A DNA stretch of 64,000 nucleotides from positions 87,456,904-87,520,903 of the forward strand of contig NC_030678.2 of NCBI RefSeq assembly GCF_000004195.4, read 5' to 3'. Origin of the DNA: Xenopus tropicalis. Lineage: Eukaryota > Chordata > Amphibia > Anura > Pipidae. This document shows positions 26,901 through 41,900 of the stretch, in pieces (position 1 is the first letter of the stretch; every line of letters starts with the position of its first letter). The position numbers and the translations under genes were made by a program. The notes under the pieces were generated by a model, which did not search any database, was not told the origin of the DNA, and saw nothing but the letters and a program-made list of their open reading frames with translations.

Positions 26901-29900
26901 TGAGTAGCACCTGAACAAGCTTAACTCATATCAGGTTGGTTTTGTGACATTTAAAATACATATTTTAATGTAAGAAAAGGAAAAAGATTCACAACAGATA
27001 ATTTACATTTACATAATTTACATTTGCTGTAAAGTGAAAGTATAAAGATGTAAACCATTTACAGTTATAAATAGCTTTATTACAGCAGTATCACTACATT
27101 AAAAAGGTATACTCCACATTTAACCAAGCAAAATTTTCAATATAAAGGGTAAGATAAAGACAGGGATGAAGTGGATATATTTTAACAAAAAAAGGGGAGT
27201 TGTGTTGACCGCTAAATTTTAAACCATTAGGCGGGAGTGCAATTAGTGTGACCACAAAATTCATGGTAGCTTAATGCTTAATGTCCTACATATATATTGA
27301 TACTGGTTGAGTGCAGGGGACCTCTTGTTGTTGTCTATACAAAGTGGATATATCCAGAAAAGAGCCAAGTTCTGCCAATGTAGACTCAAGTTAAGACAAG
27401 ATTACAATTAGAATTGGTGTTAGTATATATAGTTTATATAAGTGTATAGATAGGTCAGTATGGGTTTGTGTGTGCTGGGTTTACTTGGAAGGGTTGAAAT
27501 TGATAGACTTTGGTATTTTTGCCCATTTTCTAACTATGTAAGACATTCTTTGTTGCTGAAATGTTATAGCTTGAGCCATCCAAAAGACCATTTTTTGGTG
27601 TCCTATGGGATGCTCACATAGGGTGTATGTGTAAAATTTAATTTTGTACTACAGCAGGTTGATAGTGGCTCCTACTGAGCAAATTGTGGTCTTGTTACCA
27701 AGTACATGCCTTTATATACATTATGCTCTAGTATATTTAAATATGTTTCAACATAAATAAATAAGATTCAACATTATTTAAGACATTGATTGAAAAATAT
27801 GCATAGTTTGACCTTTACTATAACTGACACATACAGCACTCAAATCATATTGTTGCTCTACTAAATCCACTTGTGCAACTAGCTGTTGTCATGCTTACTC
27901 AATCACCTTATTGCATCCAGCAGCATCTCCCAGCACTTGACAAATCTAACATATGATTGGACTCGGCTAAGTAATTTTGCCTAGTATGACCTCTGTAATT
28001 GACATTTACTGCGCAATAGGTACATATTGGTCTGACCTATAACACACTCTAGAAGGAACACTGCCTTAAATTTGATTACTGACCTTTGACAATTTCCTTG
28101 TACTGCCTACATACTGCATATGTCACCTGTTTCTGGAGGAACTCTTATGACTGCTTAGAATAACATAATCTGTTGGTATTTAAAGTTGCACTTCCACCTT
28201 ATTAATGACTTTGGCATCCGTGTTATTTTATAGTTTTCCTTTCCATTCATGCAGATACAACCCAAAGATCTGTATAGAGTTAATAAGGCTTGTTATTTTC
28301 AAAGACATATTTTCCCCTGGCACTTACAACATTAGTGTGTCTAACCCCTGCCTGCTTCGTCAAATGTACATAATGCTACATCTGTTTATTCATATTCTTA
28401 GACCTTTTTATATTACCTTAGCTACTGACACACTAATCATTGCCTAGAATCTATAATGTACGTATTTTACAGGATGCCTTTCATTGTATTACCCTGTTAT
28501 TTACATGCAGGGCAATGCTTTGTATTACAGCTGCTACCTTTAATAATGAAACTCTCTGGGGTATGAAGTAGTGTCGACACACATGCTGAACAGAAGCTCT
28601 CTGCCCATATATCTATTATGATTAATAATCCTATATTTATAGCAGCTTAATATTTTGTTTCATTTGGTGGTATGTTACCTGGACATGTAATTTAAGAGAT
28701 TACATAAATGCCAAGAACAAGTATGAAGGTAGCATCAGCTCAGTGCAGGCCTCTTTGACCTCTTTGACCTTTTGATCTACTTATTTTTGGGATCCATTAT
28801 GTTTCCTATCTTTAGGGGATGAAATGAAACTGGTATGATTTTTCTGTACAGGCATGTGGCACAATGATTTTGTCAGTATTAATATGTTATGGATTTCCCT
28901 TGGTTCATCAATCGGCAGGTTTGATTATTTTTAGATAGTTTGTTCTTTTCATGAGAATAGGATTGTGTTAAATTTTTATTTTCATAATACTTGTCAGGTG
29001 ATGTTGTTGTAATAGCATGTTTGTCTTTAAGAGTGGCTTGGATGACTTCTTGAACAAGCATAATATCCAAGGCTATTGTGATCTTAATATCTTATTTTTG
29101 ATATTGGTTTATATGGCTTGTGTATGTGAGTGTATAGATAGGTCGGTAAAATTATATGTATTTATATGCACTGAGGTTCGCTGGGAGAGGTTGAAATTGA
29201 TGCACTGGTAATTTTTAACCCAAAGTTACTATGTACTATGTAACTATAGTTCTACTTTAATATTAATACCCCAGCCTTCTTTCTGCTATTATGTGACACC
29301 CATATCACCTAACATATACACCTCAAGGCATGCTAGAACTCTCAACAATTCAGCATAACATTTTAGCATCAACATCTCCACAGAAGGAGAGATGTCAGTT
29401 TAACCAAATGGGTTCTTCCTTTTGACCTGTAGGAAATTGCTCTACTAACCATATGTTTATTTTTTGCTTTATTTAGTAGATACATGTGGCACATTGTTAC
29501 TGTGTCAGTCTGTAATATGTAGTCCCCCACAGGATATGTAACATGGGTGGGTGTAGATGAAGTGATTGCCCACTCAAAAGATCATAGTGTTTTTTTCCGT
29601 TGGCTTTCTCCAAGCTCTACATTTTTCTTTGTTCCAGCTGCATTTTCCATTTCTAGCTGTACTTTCTCTTCTATTTTTAAAGCATTTGTTCTCTGCATTG
29701 TTTGCTGTTTCCTTTTTCCACTACGGTTTAAACTGCAGTCTTCTGCCTTCCCTCCTCCAAGGGTCTCATCATTATCCACACTCCTAACAGAATCTGTTAG
29801 CAAGTAATATCTAGCCTGCCCATTGACATGTCTTCAGAGTTCAGATATATTTCAACCTCAGGACAACCCCATCTCTGTTTTTGGCATTCTTTAATATGTT

Positions 29901-32900
29901 TTCTGTAATCACTCATACAATATTTACTGTAAGGCTGTTCTACGAAGCCTGAGGAGATCTAGACTTTTTCATAGTGTTTTAATGTCTGAAGATTCTCATA
30001 GTGTTTTAATAGCTGTAGAAAGTCTCTGAAATCCCCATATGGCTGCAGCCAGAAAAGAAAGTCACTGGGGTACTGCTATAAGCCATAGTCATCCCTGTCT
30101 TTATCTATAAGCAGTAGTTGTTCAACTATCCCCGTAGCATTTTTTTCTAACATATACATCTTGTTCTATTCACCTCCCTCTGTGACATGCAACAGATATG
30201 ATTGCAGAACCTATGTTATTTCAGCATGGCTCTATTATTAACCGAAGAATAAAAACAATGTTAGTATTTGTATTCTGTAGCGCCCCACAGCAGTTGCCCT
30301 GTTAGTTGTCATTGACCTCATAGACAGTATGTCAGCCAGTCCTATTGTGTGTATGCTACAGCAGTGTATTTTCTTCTGTACCAAAATAGAACATTAAACC
30401 AAATAAAGCTCCTCCCCGGTGAGTGTTGTGCATATGCTGGAGCTTGCACCAAGGAGTAATCGTGACCTAGCACAGCAGTTGCAGGAAGCCTATATTTCCA
30501 GTAGTTTGGATTTTTTCCATACAACACAAAACTGAAAAATAGTGTTTATTTAATGAGCCGGCACACTCACAGCAGTAGCAAACACAGCACGGCATGAATG
30601 CTGGGAGGTAAATACCTTATGTCATATTCTTAACAATAATTTTTCCTTAATATGCACAGTGGACATTAATTATTGTAATTTGTTTTGTTCGCCCGGTTTC
30701 TGGTGAGGCACCTGCCACTTGTGAGTATTAACCCCATATGGGACAGGCATCTGTGAATTGGAAGGAGATTGCAAAATAATATTAGGCAGGAGAGTAGGTG
30801 GCTGGCAAGGCCCCAGAAATGAATCCCCTAACACAGCTGTGCATGGTTCTACATTTTGTTTCCCTGCAGGCTGTCTGTGCTCTCATTGCCGCCTTCCTGC
30901 ACTTTTTCTTCCTCTCCTCCTTCTGCTGGGTGCTGACAGAAGCCTGGCAGTCCTACTTGGCTGTTATTGGGCAAATGAGAACACGGCTGGTCCGGAAGCG
31001 CTTCCTGTGTTTGGGATGGGGTATGAACAAAATCATATTTTGCTCCTTTTTTGTTACTGATTGCCTTGCATCATATAATGCTAGCCTTTGTGAGAAGTTT
31101 TGGAAAAGAAGGTAAGAGGAATAAGATGTAACTGTGATGGCAATTACTGTAATCAGAGTTAGAATCTGATTTTGCAGAAGTAACAAGGGTAAAGGTCCCC
31201 ATACACGGGCCGATAGAGGCTGCCGATATCGGTCCCTTGGACCGACTCGGCAGCTTATCTGCCCGTGTAGGGGCAGAAACGAGCGGGCTGGCCGACCGAT
31301 ATCTGGCCTGAAATTGGCCAGATATCGATCGGGCAGGTTAAAAGATTCAGTTGGATCGTGGGCCGCATCGGCTTGTTGATGCGGTCCCGTAGGTGGGGGT
31401 ATCGGGGGAAGATCCGCTCGCTTGGCGATCTCGCCAAGCGAGCGGATCTTACCATGTATGGGGACCTTAAGAAGGTTCAATTTGGAACAGGTTCTGGAAT
31501 GTGAAGATCTTTCTTTGTGTGATGGTATAGTTCATAATGATGGAACTTCATTGATTGATCTATTAATGCATCAAAACTGTTTTTATGGACTGTAAGGGTA
31601 TGTAGATTAACTTGGCTCATCCCCCATTCCATGTTAATTCTGCATTGTTACTAGTTTTTAGCTTATCTGTTACAAACTCAGAACTTTATTTACCAGTTTA
31701 ACTATCTCAAACTAGGTAGATAAAGCCATCACCTTCTAGCTTTATGGTATAGTGATATATATTAATCAAGTGTTAAAAATGCTAACCCCAAAAGGAAGTA
31801 GGAGAGAAAAAATGAATTAATATATATTTTTTTTCCCTTTACTTTTAGGTCTACCAGCCCTGGTTGTTGCAGTTTCCGTTGGATTTACAAGAACAAAGGG
31901 ATATGGAACACCTCATTAGTAAGTTTATTCTTCAGATACTGACCTGATATTCTAGCTATTTTTTCCTTATACATATGACGGTAGACATCAGTAGTTATTG
32001 TTCCAACCTTCTAAGATCTCTAGAAAAACTGCCCATGAAATTGTTCAGCATTTTCACAACTAGCACATTTCTGGTGAGAAGAGCTTAATGACCAAAGCCC
32101 TGTCTTGTTTGTATAACATAAGGCCACGTTGTATTATTGAATGCTATATTATTCTGTTTGAACTGAAGCTGTGCTTTAATATTCTATACACAACAGTACT
32201 GTGGTACATGGTTTGTCTTTGCCCAAATTCCTCTGCTGAGTACTTCTCTAATACTATGAAATTCTGCAATATCATTGTTCAGGTAACTATCCAGACCTGT
32301 CAAATTGACCATTGGAATACCTGGACCAGTCAGTTGGACCATATAGCCATGTTTGCACCCTTGAACACCCTAGTTACATATTTGTCCTTTGCCACAACAT
32401 TCTGCTAATTCTATGGAATGGCACAATACCATTGTTTAGATGGACAGGCCAGTGATTTTTGAGGTAAACAAACAAAAGCTGAGGAATGTAAGGCCCCCTT
32501 AAAAACCAATGTTATTTGATGCCATTTGCTACAGCAATGTATTCCTGATAACCCACATTCTTGCAACTGTGAATATTCTCCCTGGAAAATTCTCTCTGGA
32601 ACATGTTCACCAAAGCTTCATTTAAAAGTCAGATCTCTTTATTAGTCCACACTGCAAAAGTGACATCAATTTGAAATTCAGTAAAGGTGAGACAGTTTTG
32701 CCTTTCATATATTAGACTTTTACTGCAGCAATATTCTACAGACGTGCATGAGAAGTATTTCGAGCCATATTATGCACATAGCACAACCTGCTTCATTAGA
32801 GAGATATTGGTCACTCCTTGGTAAAGGGATCCCGCCCTTTAGCATTTGGAATAAGTTTATTCTTTCATAATGACATTCAGATCAAGTCATATTAGTTTAA

Positions 32901-35900
32901 ATACAGGTAAAATTCATTTTTTCACTAAAAAATTGCTGATATCACAAAGTGCAACTTTACACTGTAATCAGCAGTTTAGCAAACAAGATCAAAATCAGCA
33001 TACAATTATCCCTTTCTAGAGTTCAGGAGGCTTCCCACAAACTGTACATAACACATTAAGTATGATGAATGGATTTGCATTTGCACCATTAAGGTAATGC
33101 GCACACAGTGGTTATTGGTGCAGCTTTCTTGTGGCTCAGCCGTACAGCACTGCTTTTACAACTGAAGCCATATGGCTTTGAACCAAGAGGGACAGAAACA
33201 AATACAGATCGGTGTTCATCTTATCTCCCATGGTGCAGAACCATATGGCTTAATGTGCCCAATTTTTACAGGCAGCACTGTGTGCTTACGAATATAAGAA
33301 TATGCAATATGGCTTTCTGGAATGGACTGTGTGCACTTAGTATAAATATTTCCTCTCTTCTTTAAGCAAAGGGCCAATCAATTTCTAACACTGCCCTCAC
33401 ACATAGTGGCTGTTTTTGTCATGCAGCTAACAATTTACACATTTAACGTGGGAACTGTAGTGAATGCCTTAACACCTCATTCTTGCTTAGTGGGCATCTT
33501 TAATGCTTGCTTCATGTAGCAGCACCATACAGGGCCATTATACATGATATTTGTACCCAACTGTGCAAGCCACAGAATGAAAGGAAAAAGGCAGAATATA
33601 GTGGTTGGGGGAAGGAATAAGAACACAGTATTCACATTTTGGAATTATTAGCCATTATACTGTGCCTTGCAGCCACCTTTTTTGAATGTAATGTAAAAAT
33701 ATACTTTTCCTTATTGCAGAGAAGCATATTACAGCTACAATAAAAAGAAGTCTGTTTAATGCAGCATCACAAAAAGCATTTGCATAATGCTGCTATACAT
33801 TGTGAAATGTACAGCAGCTTTATTTGGATTTTATGTTATATTTATTGTAAAAACTTTCTCTTCATATAATCTATAAATGTGCCTTATGGTAGCTGGATTC
33901 CCAACCAAACATATGTGCAGGATTTCAGCTATTAGCTTTTCATGACTAATTACTGATGGATCAATCCATTTGATCTAACAGCCAGATGATCTGATCTGAG
34001 GTACCAATTTAACCATACCTGATGTAGCAGTTCTTATGTTTAAGGACCACATGCTCAGATCATTGGCTGAACAAACCTGAATAAACCATGTCCAGGCAGA
34101 ATTGATCAGACTGTTAGGCTCTTCTGGCCTGAACACAAACAGATGTCAGGAGACTTAGATCAATAGTAATCTTATTTATGAAAATATTGGTGACCTGCAG
34201 TGTTTCTTCATATTTGACCCTCAGTTGGCAACTACAACTCATCAGTTTTATATAATGGTAAATGAAAACATTCTGAGGGCAATTTTGCACAGTGGTATAT
34301 AAAAAGCAATGCAATTAACATTGTTTCATCCACATTACTGATTTTCCTATGTCTAAAGGTAAAGATTTTCTAGCTACTGAGAACGAAAAGTAAAGAGAAA
34401 ATATTATGGATTCATTGCTACTGGACCCTTTTTAATAACCATAAAAATACCTGAGAGCTACTGTCTAGCATTGTGGAATATATTGGCGCCTTATATATAC
34501 ATTAATAATAATAATGTCTGTGTTCTAAGCTGCAACAATAAACATTTATTTTCAGTTGCCTTTAATACAGCCCTCTTGGTGTTACTGAACAAACACTACA
34601 TGGTCAGAAGCATGTGGTCACTGCCTCTAATGAATTCATTTGTTGTTTAGGCCACACCCAAAAATTACAGGTTCAATAAAGATTTTCAGAATGGCTCCAT
34701 ATTAAAATGACAAATTAATTTCTGCCCTTCTAGATATATGTTGGCCTATAGATATAGATTTAAATCTGCTGCCCTAGATATCCCTATCCTTCCCACCTTG
34801 AGAATTGAACATGTGTGGATGGAAGAGCCCCTACTTCATCTCCACTGCTGGATTTCACAGTGAGCAACCATTGGTGGGTTAGGGGCTTCATATAGGCACC
34901 AATGGGCTGCCACTCTGCCACAGGCAAGTGCCTATATAGGAAATACATCCATTCTGGTCAGTCGTTAGTTTTGTTATTGTGAAGTTGAAGTATCTAGGAG
35001 TAACAGCTCAACCACAAAGCAGTAGGCCCAGAACAGGACCATAGAGTGCAAAAATGTGAAAAAAACCCTGCAAAACTCTCTGCCAAGTTCCAAACTGAAT
35101 CTGGAAGCAATGTCAGCACAAGAACTTTTGTAAGCTTCATGAACTGATTTTTTATGGCTGAGCTGCTACACACCAGCCCGGGATCACCATGTACAATACA
35201 AAGCATCAGCTGGAGTGGTATAAAGCATTCTGGCATTGGACTCTGAAGTGGTAGAAAGGAGTTCTCTGGAGTAATGAATCATGCTTCAACATCTGGCAGG
35301 CAAAACTAGGTTTAGCAGATGCTAGGAAAATGCTACCTGTCTGCATGCATAGTGTCAACCATAAAGATTGGTGAAGGAATAATATTCTGGGTCTGTTTCT
35401 CGTGGTTTGGTAGAGGCCCTATTATTCTAGTGAAGGGAAATCTTAATTCTACAGCATGCAATAGCATTATAGAGAATTTGGTGCTTTCAGCAACAGTTTA
35501 GGGAAGCCTATTTCAACATGACAATCCCTCTTGACATGCTTGTTCAGAGCCAATACATCACTTTTTGGGGTGAATTTGATCACCTACTGCTAGCTAACCA
35601 CTGCTAGCATAACCAACAATAATGTCCAGGTGGTATAGCAGAGGTTGCAGTTCAACAGCTAGAAGGCCTCAGGGTCATGCTTATCAAATAAAGAATAGAA
35701 AATACTTTAAAAATAAAGCAATAACATAGAGAGTTTATGTGTTTTTTAGAGTTACCACTCAAACTATGTCCTGCTGTCATACATTTTCAGTTTATAGCTG
35801 GGCATATTTACAGGCATGGAAAATATTGTCTGGAAAACAGTTATCCCCAAACAAGCCAAGTGTATTTCCCATAGTGCCTTATTAAAACAAATAAAACATT

Positions 35901-38900
35901 CATTTGTAAATTATTTTCTCTGAATTAATAAGACAGCACCCTGTGCATAATAGGTAGCATAAATCCATTTTTATGACAAAACAATCCTACTGGGTTTAAA
36001 TGATTTCAGTAGCCTTAAGGAATTTTTCTTCGCATTATCTGTATCTGAGATCTGAAATGTTCCAAATAATAGATCCCAAAACTGTAAATAAACATAGCAT
36101 ACATAAACAAAAACATTGTTGCCTATATATAAAAAGGATGAGGTCATGTTTCCTGAAAAAAAAAATAATAGAGGTGTGACCACAACTTTAGGATAAAAAG
36201 TAAAAAAATGTATCATCATGTCCATGTCTGTATGTGTACATCATTCTTTTGTAATTTTCACTTTTTTATTTTTTATAGATAGTTAAATGTGTAAATGTAA
36301 TTTCTGTATCACAGGGTTAATTATTCCCTCTAGTCTTCTTACATTAAAGAATTTTTATGCTCATCTATTTTATGCTTATCTATTGGCTTCAAAAGAGAAG
36401 TTGTCTTATATTCTTCCAGTCATTTGTCATCTGCCCAATATGTATAAACCCCTTCCTGCTTTTTATTGCTTTTGCATTTCAGCTTCCGGATTCCTTTTTT
36501 TTTAACTCTAGTTTCCCACACTTTTTTTTATTCTGCAGCATCTTGTTTCCTCATTTCAATCCAGTTGCTTCCCCAAGGTTTTGGCCAATGGTCTGTAAAT
36601 GTTCTCCTCACTGACTTTTTGCTGTTTTTTCCTTGCTTTCTGTCCACTGTACGGTGTGGCACTTCTTTTTGCTGCTCCAGCTGCTGGCTGTCTCTAGAGG
36701 GAGGGTTACTCTACGCCTTTGTGGGACCTGCTGCAGTTATTGTTCTGGTATGTCCCTTAACTTCATTGTGAAACACTGGTCAAACATTCCTGTCATTCCT
36801 TAAACTTGTTTAGAAATATGATATGAATTGCATATGAATGCCTCATCTGATCTCATCTACCTGGTGCAAGTGAAACATACAATATGTTATCTGTGGCTTT
36901 TTTATGCTTGACACAAATGCATGAATATTGCAGTTCTACTATTAATCGATTCTCCGTCAACCTTTTTTTTTTGGTGTAGCGTGGCTAATATGCATAGATA
37001 TGGGAAGTAAGGCTAAATGAAGGGAAACCCATCTTCTACTTAACTGTAAGGGAGTCTAGAATCCCAGGCTCTCTTTCTACAAACTCTTTTGGGATGTGGC
37101 ACTGCACAACTACTTAGATTAGGGATAGGTGGGATTAGTCGTTGACCTATACCTGCAAGTATCTTCTGCTTCATTAAGTATTCTTCAAGTTTTACTGATA
37201 ATTTTTCAATGAAAACTCTCATATAGTCATATTTATAGAAACAGAAGCTAAATCAAAATTGACGAAAAAGGGCTCTCAAAGTCTAAATATGTTAACTCCT
37301 TTTAGTGTTCTATTCCCAAAATTAAATTCAATATTCTCAGAAAAATGTCACGCTGCAAGATTAGGTTTAGTGCAGCAGAACTGTACCGTAATGCAATATT
37401 TCTTTTCAGAAAGGGGAAGAAAGTAGCAAATCATACTGAATAAATGGCCAATGAAAATTACAAATACTTTTTGCAATAGAATACAAGACTTTGGAATATA
37501 TTCTATTGCTTTCTACTAAAACAATGTGTTTTTTTTGACTTCTCAAGATTTAATAGCACAAATCAAGCTTGTGCTAAGGGAAATTTAACCAAATTGTCTT
37601 GCAGGGGACATTTGGGTAGGGGAGGTAAGAAACTGTTATGAATGTTGCTCTATACCCTCAAATTTTCCTTAAAGATAATGTTTGGTAAGGAATGATACCT
37701 ATGCTGGCTTAGATTTAATGTATATCAAATTACATCTTATTAAAAAACCTTGGAAGTTTTCCATGCTATAGAAAGCACAATTTTCAGGCCCATTTGGCTG
37801 GCCAAGCAAGTGATATATGACTTCTCGTAATGGGATTATAAACATAATAATAGCCCTCTGGGACGTATCAATGGGTACTTTGGGAAAAACAGAACTGAAG
37901 GCTTAACCATCAGAGACAAAGTTCTCTGTGGACATTTAAGTTTTAAGTATTTTTATTAAATATATTTTTCTATTTCACAAGATGGGGAGTTGTCTTCTGT
38001 ACATATACACACATATATATATAGTTTATATATAGTACACATATACTATATATATATATATATATATAGTGGTGCATCAAGACATTTACTCCTAAATAGG
38101 GCCTTATTTATAAACTAGAGCTGAATTCTAACGTGACAGATTTGCCATTTATGGGGGGCGGGGGGTAAATAGAGTTGCCAAGTGTAACCAACAGAAAGTT
38201 GAGGGACCTATGTTTATTTTCGTCTAAAATGTTTTTTGTTTTTTGTAAATGTTCCACCTTCAACAGGAGAGAAAGCAGTCAAAATAATATGTCAATAAAA
38301 ATAAAAATTATTAAAATGGTTTTAACTTGAAACAGGAAAACCTGGAGGATTTGAATAAAATCTACCATTTGTCTTACATAGACAATACCAATACCAAACT
38401 CCCATGATAGACCTTATTTATTGTCTTAGGGGAAATTTGACCCAGTGCATCATAGCAACCCATCAACCATTAACCCACTGATTTGAGGCATATATTTTCA
38501 TTTTGTCTTACTGCCTTTTCTGTATATGATTATAACAGGTAAACATGCTTATTGGGATCATTGTATTTAACAAGTTAATGTCTCGCGATGGCATATCAGA
38601 CAAGTCCAAAAAGCAGAGAGCAGGGTAAGTGACTTTCCATTGTGAGTCTCACTTCTGTATAAGAAAGGGAGCAGCATCAGTGTTATTGTTTACATAGTGC
38701 TACTGGTTTCTGTGTGTCTATAAAGGCCTTATTGCAATTTGTGAGCTTAATGTCATTATGCTCGTTTGTGCAATACCAGTATTTGCAAAAATGTACAGCT
38801 TGTTCTTACGTGTTCTTAAAGGAAAACTATACCTTTAGAATGGATACTGAACCAACAGATAATTTATATCACATTATGCGGCCTTTTAAAGAATCTGACC

Positions 38901-41900
38901 TATATATATATATATCAGTAAATATAGTCTTTTTTACATCTTTTCTCATGAGGCACCATTTTCTGATGGTCTGTGTGCTCCCTCAGAGATCACTTGACAG
39001 GAAACAATGCAGATCTAACTGGAATAGGAAGACATGTTAGAGTAAATGACAAAGCTCTGTCCATTCATTGGCTGATGTAAGCTAGCATATATGTGTGCCC
39101 TTAGTTTGTGCAAGAACAATAGTAATAGAAGAAAAGCATATTTTTTTAAGAAAACAGTTTATTTAGATGAAGCAGTAGTTTACATTTGGGCAGTTTTTTG
39201 TTGTTTATTTTTCTAAAGGCCTGCAATGTTCATGGGTATAGTTTCTCTTTAATGCTGGTCTGCTGTTGTTATGTGTATATGTGTAGTCTTTCTGAATGCA
39301 CCACTGGGCAATGTCTGTGTGCCTTATGCGTGCGTCAAATTGTAAAGGGTAACTGTAACTTTCTGTGATGCTTTGTGTGCATGCCAGTCTGTTTATGTGT
39401 ATTAGGTGTACTAAGTTTGTAGGGAGCAATGTGTGCCTGAAACGTCTGGGTGAATTTAAGAAAAATCATATTTGAGATTTTTTTTGCGTATATATATTTA
39501 AAACATTGGTGAATGACCATTTCCCCAACTATTTACTAATACATAAAAGTGGAATAAATTATTATTCCTAATATATATCCGATGAAAACTCTGTTGTTGT
39601 CATTCTGTAGCATTCTATCGAAATCTCAGTGAAATGTTTATTCTGCCATATGAATTTCCAGTTTATTATAGATGTCCTTTGCAAAGTCTGAAAAAAGTTT
39701 ACAATTTCTTGATTCAGAAAAAAAATAAGTCGTCATAAATTATAAGGAAACATGCTGAAACATTTCAATGTTAAAAAAAGGCCATTGTGTGTATAAAATG
39801 AGTATATGGACATATGAAATGTGTATGTTAGGGGTTTTCTTGCTAAAGGATCTGTGTTATATATAATTGCAAGAGTGTGTGTGTGTGGCTTGTTCTGCAT
39901 GGTGCTGTTAGATGAGTTGCTGTACTACAAAGATACAGTATATATCTATATGGTTATGTATTACTGAGAGTGACAAACAGTCTGATGATTCCTGTTCCTA
40001 AACGTATAGCTAGTGCAGTTTCTGGGCACAAAGATAGGGGCAGTAGAAGAGGTGGAGGGGCCTCCCATTCCTTGTGTTCATTTCATGCTAACCAGGTGCT
40101 GCCTTCCTGCCAGTCCAGCGCTGATCTAACACACTGCCTTTTCTCTTTCTCCCATCCTTGCTCTGTTATGTCTCTTTCATTTGCACTCTATTCCTTTTGC
40201 TTCTTCCTTCTGTTTCTGAACCCTGCTTTTTGTCTCCCTCTCCTTTCCCATTCCTCTTTTATCTGTCATCTTTCTTTTATGATGTGTATAAAATGTGTGC
40301 GGATTTGATTTTTTTTAAACACTTTTATATTTCTGGGTGTATTTTTATGTAATAAACTGTGGGCATGGGTGCCTGTATGTATTTATCATTTTTTTAATTT
40401 TTTTACATATTTTTATGTGTGTTTGTTCTACTTTGTCCCTATAAATATCTAATTATGTATATGTGTGATATATTTATACATTCTTCACTCCCTTGTCTGT
40501 CCTAAACCCCCTTCCCTACTGTGGTTCTCCCCTCCCTGCATGCCCCCATACTTGCTGTGGTTTGCTGGTGCAGAGGTGAGACGTCCTGCAGGAACCTGCT
40601 GCTGATTTGTTCCACATGTGGAGTGCTGCCCAGCGCGAAACTGTCTGCAGTAACTGCCAGCAACGCTGTGTTAGTCTCCTGTCCTCTCCCCATGGTTGGG
40701 TCCCTGTGCAGAATACATTGCCGTGCTGTGCCACACTTACAATAAAAACACGGATATGCAATACAAAAACACGCTTACTGTACAGTACAGCTCTAACATA
40801 CACAAACACACAGACATATGAGTATACACAGCTTTCCGATATGCATGCTAATCATTTCATTTTTATGTGTGGGTTCTCGAATGGTTCATTTGAATGGGAT
40901 TTATCACAAGCCTTTGCAACATTCATTCACGTTTCCAGATAAAGGGGAAGCCCTTTTTATTTTCTTTTTGTCACTTTCACATATTATCAGGCCACTGGCA
41001 TGAAGGGTTTCTTGTTTGTCACTTGTCACCTGCACAGTGTGGTGTGTTCTCTGTAGTAAATTATTGTGCTGCTCACTGTTCTCTTTTTCATGCCCCCCAC
41101 CTCAGACACCCTCTCACTCTGCAGAGCTCACTGACTGCTTTCTTCCCACCACCATCATAGTCTGCATGTCACTTTGGTGGCAACTGCAGGTTGTCTCATC
41201 ACATTGCACTTTCTTCTAAAACAAGGTTAGGCTGGAGACCTTAAATTTCCACTGGGATTTATTCTGTGTCATAACAAAAGAAATCTGCAGAAGTAGCATT
41301 ACAGGAAATTTGGGTGGAAATAAGACACCAAACCTGGGATTCATAATCTTTTATCTTTCTTTCTTTACCTGTATCTCTTACATTTCATGTCTGCGTTCAT
41401 TGTACTGCTTCATTTTTTTCTCTCTTACTGCATTGGAAAACCCATCTTTTCCAAAACCTGATGATTCATTTTTCTCCTGCAATTCTCTATCTCTTGCTCC
41501 CATTCATTCCCTCCTTCACCTTTCTATCACTCTGTGTTATCATTATTACCCTTCTCTTTTTCTGCCTGTTTCTCTGCACCTCGTCTCCACTGCTTCACCA
41601 CAGGGCATCACTCTGGAGTTCCTGTGTTGTCCTTCCCCTTCTTGCACTCACCTGGATGTCTGCAGTCCTCGCCATGACTGATCGCCGCTCCATCCTCTTC
41701 CAAGTTCTCTTTGCCGTGTTTAATTCTGTTCAGGGCTGTGTTATCATCACCGTGCACTGTTTCCTGCGGCGTGAGGTAAGAATCAATCCACAGCTGTGTA
41801 ATACAACACCTCTCTATATTGTTCTTTTAACCTTAGCATATCTTTGTTGCTACAAATAAGAACTCAGGCAAACCTGAATTATTAAGTGATATTGTGTTAA

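Noticed and set aside
30953..31480. 175-codon minus-strand frame
   Set aside because: It covers the antisense of exon J and a Harbinger-like MITE; no homology or codon structure of its own.
41310..41681. 123-codon plus-strand frame before exon O
   Set aside because: It is in a different frame from the receptor and is composed of the pyrimidine-rich intron running into the exon.
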